The position numbers and the translations under genes were made by a program. A stretch of DNA of 64,000 bases from Brevundimonas intermedia (GTDB taxonomy: Bacteria; Pseudomonadota; Alphaproteobacteria; Caulobacterales; Caulobacteraceae): the NCBI RefSeq assembly GCF_004614235.1, contig NZ_SPVH01000004.1:25974-89973 (forward strand), read 5' to 3'. Below, piece after piece: positions 52,765 to 62,172 of the stretch. Below the pieces are notes generated by a model. It did not search any database. It was not told the DNA's origin and worked only from the letters and a program-made list of their open reading frames with translations. How positions within the stretch are numbered: position 1 is the stretch's first letter; every line of letters starts with the position of its first letter.

Positions 52765-53892
52765 ATGCCTTCCGATTTGAACGGCGCTCACCATGCGGTG
52801 CTTCCAAGATCTGGCCCCCTTGTCGTTCTTTTGTCGGGCACGAACAAAAATGACGGTGAGTTCGATTTTTGGGGTTATGCTCAAAGAGCCTCCGCAAGTT
52901 GCATCTTGCTCAACAACGGGCAAAATCGCTGGTACCAAGATGGCGTACCCGGTTTCGGCGGTTCGGTTTCCGGCACCGCTGAGTTGATCCGAGAATGGGC
53001 ATCCGCTCTGCGTGCGCCGGAAATTGTCTGCATCGGGGCCAGCATGGGAGGCAGCGCTGCAGTTCTCTATGGAACGCACGTCGACGCCCGCGTCCTCGCA
53101 TTCTCGTTCGAGGCCCATCTTCGCCATCCCGGATCGCGTAGTGCGAAATATATCCCTACCGACTTCCCGCTACCTTATCCCGACCTGAGCCCCCTCATCC
53201 GGCAGTCCAAAATGCCTATCACGTCGTTATTTGGCGGCGATGACGTAATAGATGTCGCGGAATCATCGCGACTTATGGGTACGCCAAACCTCGTCCTCAC
53301 ATGCCTCCAGGGCGTAGATCACGCACTGCCTCGTCATTTGCGAACCACGGGGCAGTTGACGCCCTACCTAAACAATTTCGTTGCGGGGCGCACGCTACCT
53401 CGCCTGCGGAACGAAGATGATGACCTAGCAACACCCGAATACGCTAAATGCATTGCGACAGCATATAGGAGCGTTTTGGAGAAAAGGGGGATGGATGCTC
53501 TGGTGGCCGCCAGACGCGCCGTGCAGTTGCGCCCGTTCGCCCTCGTTCCGCGGCTACTCGCCGGACGCGCCTTGCTCCTGCTCAAGCAGCCAGAAGCCAG
53601 CCTTCAGCATCTAGGTGTTGCTGCAAGCTTGGATAGAACTCACGAGTCTAGACTTTTCCTCGGTCGCGCCCTTCGCGGACTGCGTAGGAATATTCAGGCT
53701 GCTGACTTCCACGCTGAGACCCTCGCAATTCACCCTAGCGCGCACAGCGTACTTTATGATCGTGCTTTAGCTTTATGGTCAGCGACGGAACGTGATGCAG
53801 CTCGCGCCGACCTCGCAAAGGCGATAGCGCTAGCTCCAAAGGCCGCAGCCTATAAAAGCCGCCTAAGCACCTGGGACGCCATCAAGGCTTGA
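52765..53892 (+). CDS. Alpha/beta-hydrolase domain with C-terminal TPR-like repeats
   Basis: 375 aa from ATG 52765 (TTG 52756 also possible). The hydrolase part (about 1-200) has the nucleophile elbow GASMGGSAAVLYG (Ser near 95), an acid candidate in FGGDDVIDV and a His in GVDHALPRH. The rest (about 225-375) forms three or four TPR-like helical pairs (ARRAVQLRPFALVPRLLAGRALLLLKQPEASLQHLGVAASL). An esterase-TPR fusion in a glycan locus could trim or load acyl groups on a glycosylated protein; that is speculative. It starts 10 bp after the PhyH stop, so the two form a pair. Confidence 0.75.
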   Translation: MPSDLNGAHHAVLPRSGPLVVLLSGTNKNDGEFDFWGYAQRASASCILLNNGQNRWYQDGVPGFGGSVSGTAELIREWASALRAPEIVCIGASMGGSAAVLYGTHVDARVLAFSFEAHLRHPGSRSAKYIPTDFPLPYPDLSPLIRQSKMPITSLFGGDDVIDVAESSRLMGTPNLVLTCLQGVDHALPRHLRTTGQLTPYLNNFVAGRTLPRLRNEDDDLATPEYAKCIATAYRSVLEKRGMDALVAARRAVQLRPFALVPRLLAGRALLLLKQPEASLQHLGVAASLDRTHESRLFLGRALRGLRRNIQAADFHAETLAIHPSAHSVLYDRALALWSATERDAARADLAKAIALAPKAAAYKSRLSTWDAIKA

Positions 53893-53903
53893 GCCTTGAA
53901 CGG

Positions 53904-53949
53904 CGCAGGACAGGGCAAGACAGGGTAGCATTAGCCACCCCGTCCTGCG
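53904..53949. terminator. Stem-loop between convergent genes
   Basis: CGCAGGACAGGG (53904-53915) pairs with CCCCGTCCTGCG (53938-53949) with one mismatch. A smaller hairpin, TCAAGGCT-TG-AGCCTTGA, overlaps the hydrolase stop just upstream (about 53882-53899). Together they separate the rightward glycan genes from leftward pseB. No T-run. Confidence 0.5.
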
Positions 53950-53955
53950 TCGAGA

Positions 53956-54999
<1,044 letters not shown>

Positions 55000-55012
55000 C
55001 TAGTCTGCGTCG

Positions 55013-58000
55013 TTACGCCGCCGCTCGATGCGAAGCTTTTGTAATTCTGTTCGCTAGCGCCGTAACATTGGGGTCGCCATCGGCCAAATAGTTAAGGATG
55101 TCATCCTCGAACCAATGTGGAGTATCCTCGAGTTTGTTTGTAAGAGGCCGGAAGTGGTAGCGGTACGGAACCGCTAGCCGTTCGCCACTCATATAGTGGA
55201 TCCAGGCCGCAGCACGCTCTGCCAAGTCTTGTGGCACACTGGCAGCCTCTTCGAAACGCAGAAGCTTGCGATAATGGTTCCTGTCCCGCGGAACAACGTG
55301 ACCGATCGGGTAGTCGATAGGGGCGAAGTCAGAACACAGCACAGCCGGCACCCTGACTAGCCCCAATTCGATCGCCGTAGTGCCATTGTAGATGACACCA
55401 AGGTCGACAAGCTCGGAAATATCACTGACATCGAACCAGTCTGGATAGGCGATGATGACGTTATCCGGCAGATCGTCGACGATCAGGTCCGTCAACCGCT
55501 CGGTCATAAAAGTCGCGATCTCGTCACGCATCTCGTGAGGATGCGGCTTGATCAGCAATAGTGTTTGCGAGTTTCGGACCGAGTCGACCGTATGGTTGAT
55601 CCAGTCTTTCATGTTCGCATGGGCGGGCCCCCCGTCCGTCGGTGCTCCCATGTCGCAGACAACCTTGCCGAACAAACAAGCTACGCGCCCGCCGCCACGC
55701 TTCCATTCCTGGACGCGTTTTCTTAACGCCAAAGCTTCTGGTGGAGGCGTTGGCGCTTCGCGCGCAGCGCGGCGCACGCGCGTGACCGCTTGCACGCTTG
55801 CCAGATTGGCCGCACCGAACGCCTCGCGGTCCTTGTACCAGGCCAGAAAATCTCGCGGAACAGGGAAGCTGGCCGTCCTGATTTCAGGATGCGCAGTGAC
55901 ATTGCGCAGTCCCGCTTTCATCGAATAGTGCCGGCTGAAATTCGCGAAGTAGTTCTCATACCCGTTCGTCGCATGGACACAGAAAAACTTCTGCGGATCG
56001 CCTCGCTTGGCGCAATAGAAACGCACGATGGCGTCCGGCAGCCTGGCTTGGTAAGAGACCACGGTTCCCACATTCAACTGCATCCTGCCCAGTTCGCTGC
56101 ACGCTGTGTGGAGAACCGTTCCAAGCACCTGTGTCCAGTTCACCAACCGACCCAGAAATGGCTGGAGAGCCGGGCAGGTGAAATCCACCGAAAAGCGCCG
56201 ACGATTAATGGCTGCTTCTTCCCAAAGTATCTGCGACATGTCGACGCCGGCCCAAGCCAATCGCCCCTTCTCCAAGTTCGCCACAAAGTCGTCGATTGGT
56301 ATGAAGTTAGCGGCTATCGACGGATTCAATTGCCCGTCCTGGGTTATACAGCCAATAAATTTGTCGATGCGGGGGTCGCCAGTTGCTTCGCGAGGAAGAA
56401 CACCCTGAACAAGAGGAATGACGGCCCACCCCTGACGCTTCAGCTCCATCAACACGACTAGAGGATATTTCGTCAGTTGCTGCGCGTTTCGCGGCGCAAG
56501 CATGACGACCCCCTTCGGATGGCTAGGCTGCGGCACGGACTTAAACCAGCGTGCGGTGTCGCGAAGAAATCGCAGTTCGTCGCCGCGTCTGATTAACGTC
56601 CAGTGCCGCCAAGGGTCGAATTGCGCCGGACGCTCAATCAAGGTGGCGCAGATATCATCGCATAAAGTCAATGCCTTGGCGAACCGTCCCTCGCGCTGCA
56701 GGATCCGCACATATTCGTAGACTGCATAGGACTGTTTGACCGCGGGAGGGAGCGCTTCGAAAAACGCGTGCGCCATATCGTGGCGACGCGAATGCAAGGC
56801 CCACGACAAGAAACTTCGGATCTCATGATCCTTCTTGGGCGCTCCTACCCCTGCGATCAAAAGCGCCGTGCGCTTGGCATGGTCTGGTCTGATCCGCACC
56901 AGCGCTTCGGCGATCACCCACAGCATCGCCTTGTTTTCCGGCTGACCGAGATACCGCACCAGCGCTCGTTCCGAGAGGGCTGCGTCATCTTGAAAACCCA
57001 GTTCGTCAGCCAAACGATTGACCTGGATTAAAAGACGAACACCGGCCGAGGCATCCACACTATCAAGCTTTGCACTCCCTGCCAGAAGCGGCCTCCACGA
57101 TCCCCGAATGAGGTCGTATGCCCGACGCGCTTGGTTGTAGGCGTCGTGGTAATCAGGTTCACGCCGCAGGCCCTGCCGGAACATCGCGCGAATGGCTGCA
57201 AGCTTTTCGGACAGGGTATTCGAGGCTTCGAAATTGGCCCAACAAGCTTCCAGGTAGGCCGTCTGCATTCGGGCCTGTAATAGGACCTCGGTATCCACGG
57301 CGCTGGCTCGGACCGCTGATGGAGCGATGTCAGACGCCGAGTCGAGCGTCCCCGCCTCCACGCCGCCAATATCAGATGTAGCGTTATCAGCCAAGACAGC
57401 CTTGGCCGACCAGGCCATCTTATCGCGAGCGACGGCGTCCACCATCCGCAAAATTCTGGCGAAGCGACCCTGGACACGCAAATAAGCGTCGGGGTCCGTG
57501 GCGATCACTGTTGCGGCCACCGCAGTCTGAACAACCTCATTCGCTGCTGCGAACTCTTCTAGTCGTGCGAGCGCAAAGGCGTGGGCATAAGTGATCAACA
57601 CACTAGAAGGGTGAGATTTTGTCGCCTCAACGCAGGCCGCGATCAGCGGCCCTATGTGTTCTCGGTCCGAAAGAAGCGCCTCAAGGGTTTGAGCAGCCTT
57701 GCGAGGAATGGCGAGGTTGAGTTCGCTAAGCCGACCGGCTGAAATCAGCAGAGCGACAAGCGATTCATGGCTCACGACCTCGCCCGCTGCTCGCTCTGAT
57801 AACAAGCGTTGGAGCGCCACCTCGTAGTCCTGAGCCGACTCCGGTCGCCCTGCCGCGACCTCGGCCTGTATCAACCGCTCAAGAATGACAGGGCTTCCAG
57901 GCGTATTTCGGTCAAGCGCCCGCAGAAGTTCTGAAGCCTTGCCGGCGAGCCCCGCATCCAAAAGCATTGATGACACGCGAAGCCGCCATGCCGTCGCGGC

Positions 58001-58039
58001 GACGGCTCCGGACGAACCGTCGCTATCGGACAGGATCAT
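55013..58039 (-). CDS. Large helical-repeat protein with C-terminal GT-B glycosyltransferase; candidate Pse transferase
   Basis: 1008 aa; ATG 58039 overlaps the pseI stop (ATGA). About 1-520 is all-helical with TPR-like pairs (LLDAGLAGKASELLRALDRNTPGSPVILERLI; AVYEYVRILQREGRFAKALTLCDDI). About 540-1000 looks like a GT-B/capsule-synthesis fold: TLLLIKPHPHEMRDEIA near 830 and LGVIYNGTTAIELGLVRVPAVL near 880, matching the KPHP and E-x(n)-P donor-site blocks. TPR plus GT-B is the layout of Caulobacter FlmG, the soluble flagellin pseudaminyltransferase, but this protein is much longer and the similarity is architectural. I cannot name the family. Confidence 0.72.
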   Translation of the reverse strand: MILSDSDGSSGAVAATAWRLRVSSMLLDAGLAGKASELLRALDRNTPGSPVILERLIQAEVAAGRPESAQDYEVALQRLLSERAAGEVVSHESLVALLISAGRLSELNLAIPRKAAQTLEALLSDREHIGPLIAACVEATKSHPSSVLITYAHAFALARLEEFAAANEVVQTAVAATVIATDPDAYLRVQGRFARILRMVDAVARDKMAWSAKAVLADNATSDIGGVEAGTLDSASDIAPSAVRASAVDTEVLLQARMQTAYLEACWANFEASNTLSEKLAAIRAMFRQGLRREPDYHDAYNQARRAYDLIRGSWRPLLAGSAKLDSVDASAGVRLLIQVNRLADELGFQDDAALSERALVRYLGQPENKAMLWVIAEALVRIRPDHAKRTALLIAGVGAPKKDHEIRSFLSWALHSRRHDMAHAFFEALPPAVKQSYAVYEYVRILQREGRFAKALTLCDDICATLIERPAQFDPWRHWTLIRRGDELRFLRDTARWFKSVPQPSHPKGVVMLAPRNAQQLTKYPLVVLMELKRQGWAVIPLVQGVLPREATGDPRIDKFIGCITQDGQLNPSIAANFIPIDDFVANLEKGRLAWAGVDMSQILWEEAAINRRRFSVDFTCPALQPFLGRLVNWTQVLGTVLHTACSELGRMQLNVGTVVSYQARLPDAIVRFYCAKRGDPQKFFCVHATNGYENYFANFSRHYSMKAGLRNVTAHPEIRTASFPVPRDFLAWYKDREAFGAANLASVQAVTRVRRAAREAPTPPPEALALRKRVQEWKRGGGRVACLFGKVVCDMGAPTDGGPAHANMKDWINHTVDSVRNSQTLLLIKPHPHEMRDEIATFMTERLTDLIVDDLPDNVIIAYPDWFDVSDISELVDLGVIYNGTTAIELGLVRVPAVLCSDFAPIDYPIGHVVPRDRNHYRKLLRFEEAASVPQDLAERAAAWIHYMSGERLAVPYRYHFRPLTNKLEDTPHWFEDDILNYLADGDPNVTALANRITKASHRAAA

Positions 58040-59094
58040 CCGATCAAATCCCAACTCATTCGATCGCCCCTCTTGGCGGATTTGGAAATCCTGCGTCCAA
58101 TCAAGACCTCAAGATATTTCGGAGGCAATCCAAGTCCCGGGCGGATACTGCGAAGATTGTCTTTTGTTAGGACGTCGCCAGCCTGCATATCCTGAGCTAT
58201 ATACAATGATCGACGACGGTTGCGGGCATTCACCTCAACATCGGTTGGTCCATACTTAACTTGCCCAAGCGCCTGGCGTGCGCGATGCGCTTCCTGAACC
58301 AGAGAAGCCAATTCATCAGGTTCGGCCGAAAACGCAGCGTCAACGCCTCCGTCGGCACGATTGAGGACGAAATGCTTTTCGATAACGGTCGCGCCAAGTG
58401 CGCAGGCTGCGACTGGCACGCCGATGCCCATGGTGTGGTCTGACAGCCCCACTTCACATCCCAACAGTTGAGCCATGTGAGGGATGGTCAACAGGTTCGA
58501 GTGTTCCGGCGGCGCTGGATAGTTGCTGGTGCATTTCAACACGACCACATGCGGACACCCGCCGGTACGCGCCGTATCCACCGCTTCCGCTATCTCTTGG
58601 ATCGTGGCCATCCCTGTCGAGATGATCATTGGCTTGCCGGTAGCGGCCACACGCTTGATCAGCGAAAGATCAATACACTCGAAGGATGCGATTTTATAGC
58701 AAGGGACATCCAGACTTTCCAAAAGGTCGACTGCGGTCGAGTCGAATGGAGAGGAAAAACAAAAAATGCTGCGTTCCCGCGCGCGCTGCATTATCGGCGC
58801 ATGCCACTCCCATGGGGTATGGGCCTCCGCGTACAAATCATATAGCGCCCTGCCCTTCCAGAGCGACTTCGGATCGTTGATCACGAATTCGCCCTGAGCA
58901 ATATTGAGCGTCATCGTATCTGCAGTATAGGTCTGCAGCTTAATCGCGTCCGCGCCGGCATCGGCCGCGGCGTCAACGATCTTCAATGCCTGCTCAAGCG
59001 AGCCATTATGATTGCCTGACATCTCCGCAATGATGAACGGAGACATATCGCCATCGTCAGTATATGCGGTCAGGATTTGCTTCAGACGACTCAT
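58036..59094 (-). CDS. pseI: Pseudaminic acid synthase PseI (NeuB family)
   Basis: Condenses 6-deoxy-AltdiNAc with phosphoenolpyruvate; 352 aa from ATG 59094, overlapping the upstream stop. The TIM barrel begins IIAEMSGNHNGSLEQAL and contains ADAIKLQTYTADTMTL, then LGLSDHT-type metal-site sequence (CEVGLSDHTMGIGVPVAACALGATVIEKHF). The C-terminal SAF (antifreeze-like) domain is at about 290-352 (RRSLYIAQDMQAGDVLTKDNLRSIRPGLGL). The ADAGADAIKLQTY and DKSLWKG-like region (NDPKSLWKGRALYDLY) fit PseI better than sialic-acid NeuB. Confidence 0.93.
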   Translation of the reverse strand: MSRLKQILTAYTDDGDMSPFIIAEMSGNHNGSLEQALKIVDAAADAGADAIKLQTYTADTMTLNIAQGEFVINDPKSLWKGRALYDLYAEAHTPWEWHAPIMQRARERSIFCFSSPFDSTAVDLLESLDVPCYKIASFECIDLSLIKRVAATGKPMIISTGMATIQEIAEAVDTARTGGCPHVVVLKCTSNYPAPPEHSNLLTIPHMAQLLGCEVGLSDHTMGIGVPVAACALGATVIEKHFVLNRADGGVDAAFSAEPDELASLVQEAHRARQALGQVKYGPTDVEVNARNRRRSLYIAQDMQAGDVLTKDNLRSIRPGLGLPPKYLEVLIGRRISKSAKRGDRMSWDLIG

Positions 59095-60017
59095 TTCGAA
59101 CCTCGTTTTATGGGCGTCGTTGCGGCGCACCAAGTGTCATACACATCGGCCAAAGCTTTCTCCAGCGGCCACTCAATACACCATCCTAGGCCGGTGGAGG
59201 CTGCGGTTGTGTCCATATAAGGCCCTGCAGCGCCTACGGCAGGATCATCTTCGAATCGGACTTCCACATCGGGAAATGCATTGGCTACGGCTAAAGCCAT
59301 TTCCTCCAAGCGATAGGCGCGGCCGCTGCCGATATTGAAGAGGCCGTTCCGTGCATTGGGTGCAATAGCGGCCATGAAGGCGCCGACGATATCCTTAACG
59401 TAGAGTTGGTCGACGCCGACATGTCGATTGCCTCGAACGATTAACGGCTCTTTCCTGGACGCCTGATCGATAAATCGCATCAGCACTGCGGAGAGCCGCT
59501 CACCATAGCCAAAACCGGCCGCCAGTCGCAGGCTCGTAGTTTGCATATGGCCGGACCGCCCCCACAGGTCCACGAGACCTTCACCAGCGATTTTGGACCA
59601 ACCATACGGGTTAAGTCCCGAAACCTTATCGCTTTCTTGATAGGGAACCGCGTTGGCTTGCGAATAGGCGGCGATGGTTGAGGCAAAAACGAATTTCTTG
59701 ACGCGAGCCGAAGCTGAAGCGTCTAAAAGGCGCTCCAGCAACGATAGATTGGGTTCAACAAAAGGCGTGATGGATAAAAGATGATCAGATCTTTGGCTGC
59801 GACGTCCAGCGAGATGAATGACTACATCCACCTGGGCTAGAAGGGACTCCAGATGCGGGAGCGAGTAATCCGTATGAACTTGCAACAAATCCGTGGAGCC
59901 AGACAAAGCAACCGCCTCAGAGCGGCCAACACCGACTACGGTATTGCCTTGGCCGCGCAGCGCTGTAGCAAGATATCGACCGATAAACCCGCTAGCACCG
60001 GTTATCACCACCTTCAT
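59091..60017 (-). CDS. NAD-dependent epimerase/dehydratase embedded in the pse operon
   Basis: 308 aa, extended SDR. ATG 60017 overlaps the ATP-grasp stop by 4 bp. TGASGFIGRYLA (about 7-18), HLAGRRS, and the catalytic NPYGWSK (Tyr/Lys) are intact. It is not one of the canonical five Pse enzymes and is not PseB-like. Probably reduces or epimerises the pseudaminic acid precursor or a decorating sugar. It lies between pseG and pseI with the ATP-grasp gene, so the two likely act together. Confidence 0.88.
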   Translation of the reverse strand: MKVVITGASGFIGRYLATALRGQGNTVVGVGRSEAVALSGSTDLLQVHTDYSLPHLESLLAQVDVVIHLAGRRSQRSDHLLSITPFVEPNLSLLERLLDASASARVKKFVFASTIAAYSQANAVPYQESDKVSGLNPYGWSKIAGEGLVDLWGRSGHMQTTSLRLAAGFGYGERLSAVLMRFIDQASRKEPLIVRGNRHVGVDQLYVKDIVGAFMAAIAPNARNGLFNIGSGRAYRLEEMALAVANAFPDVEVRFEDDPAVGAAGPYMDTTAASTGLGWCIEWPLEKALADVYDTWCAATTPIKRGSK

Positions 60018-61144
60018 TCCTGACACTTGCGGACGTAATAGCCCACGACCTCGAGACGGCCGTTGATGGGAAGTATCGGCTCGCCATCCTCGTAGCGATA
60101 CTCGTGATAAATGGCGTCCTTGGGTTTCGGGAAAGCACTTGCATCAAAAACCGTTCCGGGAGGCGCTTGCTGGAACATCAGTTCGTACACCCCATCTGGA
60201 TCGTCCCCCTTGGCGGCCGCCGAGACATCTTCACCCAACAATCTGCGCACTGAGAGGTCGAGGAAGTCGAGGTTTCTCGACGCCTTCATCAACCGCCATA
60301 TGTGACAACCGTCCAGTCTGGGCGCGATCTCAATGATGCGAGGGCCTTGGGATGTGGCTTTCATCTGGAAATACAGGGCACCATCCTTGATGCCCAGCAG
60401 AGCGATTACCGCCTCAACCAGTTCCGTGCCCTGGCGACAGACTTCCTCGTCGACGGCAACCGGAGGGATCAAATGCCCACGGGGCACGCCGACAAGGTGA
60501 TCGCCATGGACAAGGCGTTCCGAAACCTCGTTCACAATCGCGCAGCCGTCAGCCACGAGAACATTATAGGAAATCTCGACACCATCCAGCCAACCCTCCA
60601 CAATGGCGGTGCCGGTTGGCGATAAGGCGATTGCATTTTGAAGTGCTGGCTCCAGACCATCCGCCGACATCACCTTCGCAACCCCGCGCTGGCCCTGAGA
60701 GTCCGCAGGCTTGACCATGCAGGGATAGGCAGACCATTTCGCACAATCAGCGATCGTGCGCGCCCTCACGTAGGGCACTACGCTTAAGCCTGCGTCGTTT
60801 AATTTGCCGCGAAGAGCCGCCTTGTCGTCCAACAAAGCCACAAGCGCCGGATCGAAATAATAGGGCAGCCCCAAGGCTGAGGACGCCTCGACAACTGCTG
60901 GCACAGCGATGTCCGACGAGACCGAATAGACCAGATCAGCCCTAATCTCCTTAGCGAGTGCTGTGACTCCCTGGACGTCGCTCACATCCTGGAGCTTGAA
61001 CGCATTTGCAAGTTTGGCGCCAGTTCCCCCCGGTCTGTGCGCGCATACTGTCACCGACCAGTCGTGCTGAACCAAATATCGGATCAGGTCAGCTTGACCT
61101 GCATTCGCCCCTAGAACCAGGGCGACGCTTTTCTTGGCGTCCAT
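60014..61144 (-). CDS. ATP-grasp ligase embedded in the pse operon
   Basis: 376 aa; ATG 61144 shares one base with the pseG stop (TGATG). The preATP-grasp Rossmann domain is KSVALVLGANAGQADLIRYL (about 5-24). The ATP-grasp core has YPCMVKPADSQGQRGVAKVMS (about 128-148) and metal-site QMKATSQGPRIIEIAPRLDGCHIW (about 265-288). Resembles CarB/PurK-like peptide or amide ligases. In this setting it could attach an acyl or aminoacyl group to the amino sugar, which is inference. No canonical Pse enzyme has this fold. Confidence 0.87.
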   Translation of the reverse strand: MDAKKSVALVLGANAGQADLIRYLVQHDWSVTVCAHRPGGTGAKLANAFKLQDVSDVQGVTALAKEIRADLVYSVSSDIAVPAVVEASSALGLPYYFDPALVALLDDKAALRGKLNDAGLSVVPYVRARTIADCAKWSAYPCMVKPADSQGQRGVAKVMSADGLEPALQNAIALSPTGTAIVEGWLDGVEISYNVLVADGCAIVNEVSERLVHGDHLVGVPRGHLIPPVAVDEEVCRQGTELVEAVIALLGIKDGALYFQMKATSQGPRIIEIAPRLDGCHIWRLMKASRNLDFLDLSVRRLLGEDVSAAAKGDDPDGVYELMFQQAPPGTVFDASAFPKPKDAIYHEYRYEDGEPILPINGRLEVVGYYVRKCQE

Positions 61145-62172
61145 CAAATCACTCCAACAAGGCGTTGAACCAGCCTTTCGCAACCACCGCCATCGACGCT
61201 CGCTACTCCAGCACGCGACATTTCAGCAACTCTGGCAGGATCAGCGCATAAAGAGGTCACACGGATGACTAGCCCTTCCAATGACAAGGTGTCGAGGCCT
61301 CCGGCGAATACGGCTGCGTGGCGCTCCTCCCACCCCACGGCCTGACGGTTCTGATTATCAGCCATGGCGACGATAATCATAGGAAGCCCAAGAGCCGCAG
61401 CTTCGAATGTGCTGGTACCGCCACCAATAATGGCAAGTTGGCAGGCGCGATATTCTGCGACGACATCGGACGGGTTCACCGATAAGGTGACGCGGCCTTG
61501 CGCATTGTAGTTGATCCATTCCGAGATACTATCGTTGCGCGGATTCCGTTTACCGGACATGACCCGGAATTCTACGTCTGGCGGCCCGTCAGCAATAAGC
61601 GCCGACAGCAGACGGATGACCAACCCCTGATCATCCCCCCCCCCGAACGACAGCAGAATGCGCGACACCCTGCCTGATGGAAGCTCGGTGCCCCCCCCCC
61701 GGAATTCCGGCCTCAGAACCGCGTACTCGGGACCGAGCAGGAACGTCGCTTGCGGGTTTTTCACATGGTCGATGTATCGCGCGGCGGTTTCGCCTGGCCC
61801 TGCATTCACAATCCAATCGCCCCAAAACGCCGGCGGCGAAGATGCGTTGAACTGCTGCATCCACGTAAGTCCGTGTTCGCGCAGACAAAGCTGGTACTCG
61901 TCATCGACACGATAGTCGTCGATGACGGCGACGCGCGCGCCGAAGATGCGGCAGGCCTCTACAAGGCCCCGAGCATCGGAACCGGAATCTACCCACGGAC
62001 GGGGCAGCCATGCATGGAAAAGGCCGTCGTCGGCCGGCTCACGCCAGTTTTCGTCAGGCCCATACATCACAGAAGGCACGCCCCGCGCTCTCAAGGCGGC
62101 CGCCAACGTTCGACTCCGCATCAAGTGACCAACCCCGACATTTGAGGAGGCGTTGCAGCGAAAGACAATCAT
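61144..62172 (-). CDS. pseG: PseG: UDP-2,4-diacetamido-2,4,6-trideoxy-beta-L-altropyranose hydrolase
   Basis: Removes UDP to release the pseudaminic acid precursor; 342 aa from ATG 62172 (GTG 62175 adjoins). GT-B fold, MurG-like. The opening IVFRCNASSNVGVGHLMRSRTLA carries the catalytic His of GxGHxxR. Then VIDDYRVDDEY, ILLSFGGGDDQGL and AIIGGGTSTFEAAALGLP (nucleotide site). Two Gly-Gly-Gly stretches, EFRGGGTEL and SFGGGDD, are encoded by unbroken runs of ten G. In the present sequence both are in frame, so the protein is intact (ON). Loss or gain of one base would truncate it and disturb the coupled genes downstream. Confidence 0.93.
   Translation of the reverse strand: MIVFRCNASSNVGVGHLMRSRTLAAALRARGVPSVMYGPDENWREPADDGLFHAWLPRPWVDSGSDARGLVEACRIFGARVAVIDDYRVDDEYQLCLREHGLTWMQQFNASSPPAFWGDWIVNAGPGETAARYIDHVKNPQATFLLGPEYAVLRPEFRGGGTELPSGRVSRILLSFGGGDDQGLVIRLLSALIADGPPDVEFRVMSGKRNPRNDSISEWINYNAQGRVTLSVNPSDVVAEYRACQLAIIGGGTSTFEAAALGLPMIIVAMADNQNRQAVGWEERHAAVFAGGLDTLSLEGLVIRVTSLCADPARVAEMSRAGVASVDGGGCERLVQRLVGVI
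61635..61644 (-). repeat. G10 homopolymer tract in pseG (tract 2)
   Basis: Ten C on the given strand, ten G on the coding strand, encoding the GGG of SFGGGDD in the conserved nucleotide-site loop. Gly codons nearby mostly end in C; here all are GGG. A tract of this length is prone to slipped-strand mispairing. Confidence 0.9.
61691..61700 (-). repeat. G10 homopolymer tract in pseG (tract 1)
   Basis: A second run of exactly ten G on the coding strand, 46 bp upstream in the reading direction, spanning the codons for R-G-G-G in EFRGGGTEL. Together with the first it makes a two-tract contingency arrangement. Confidence 0.9.
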
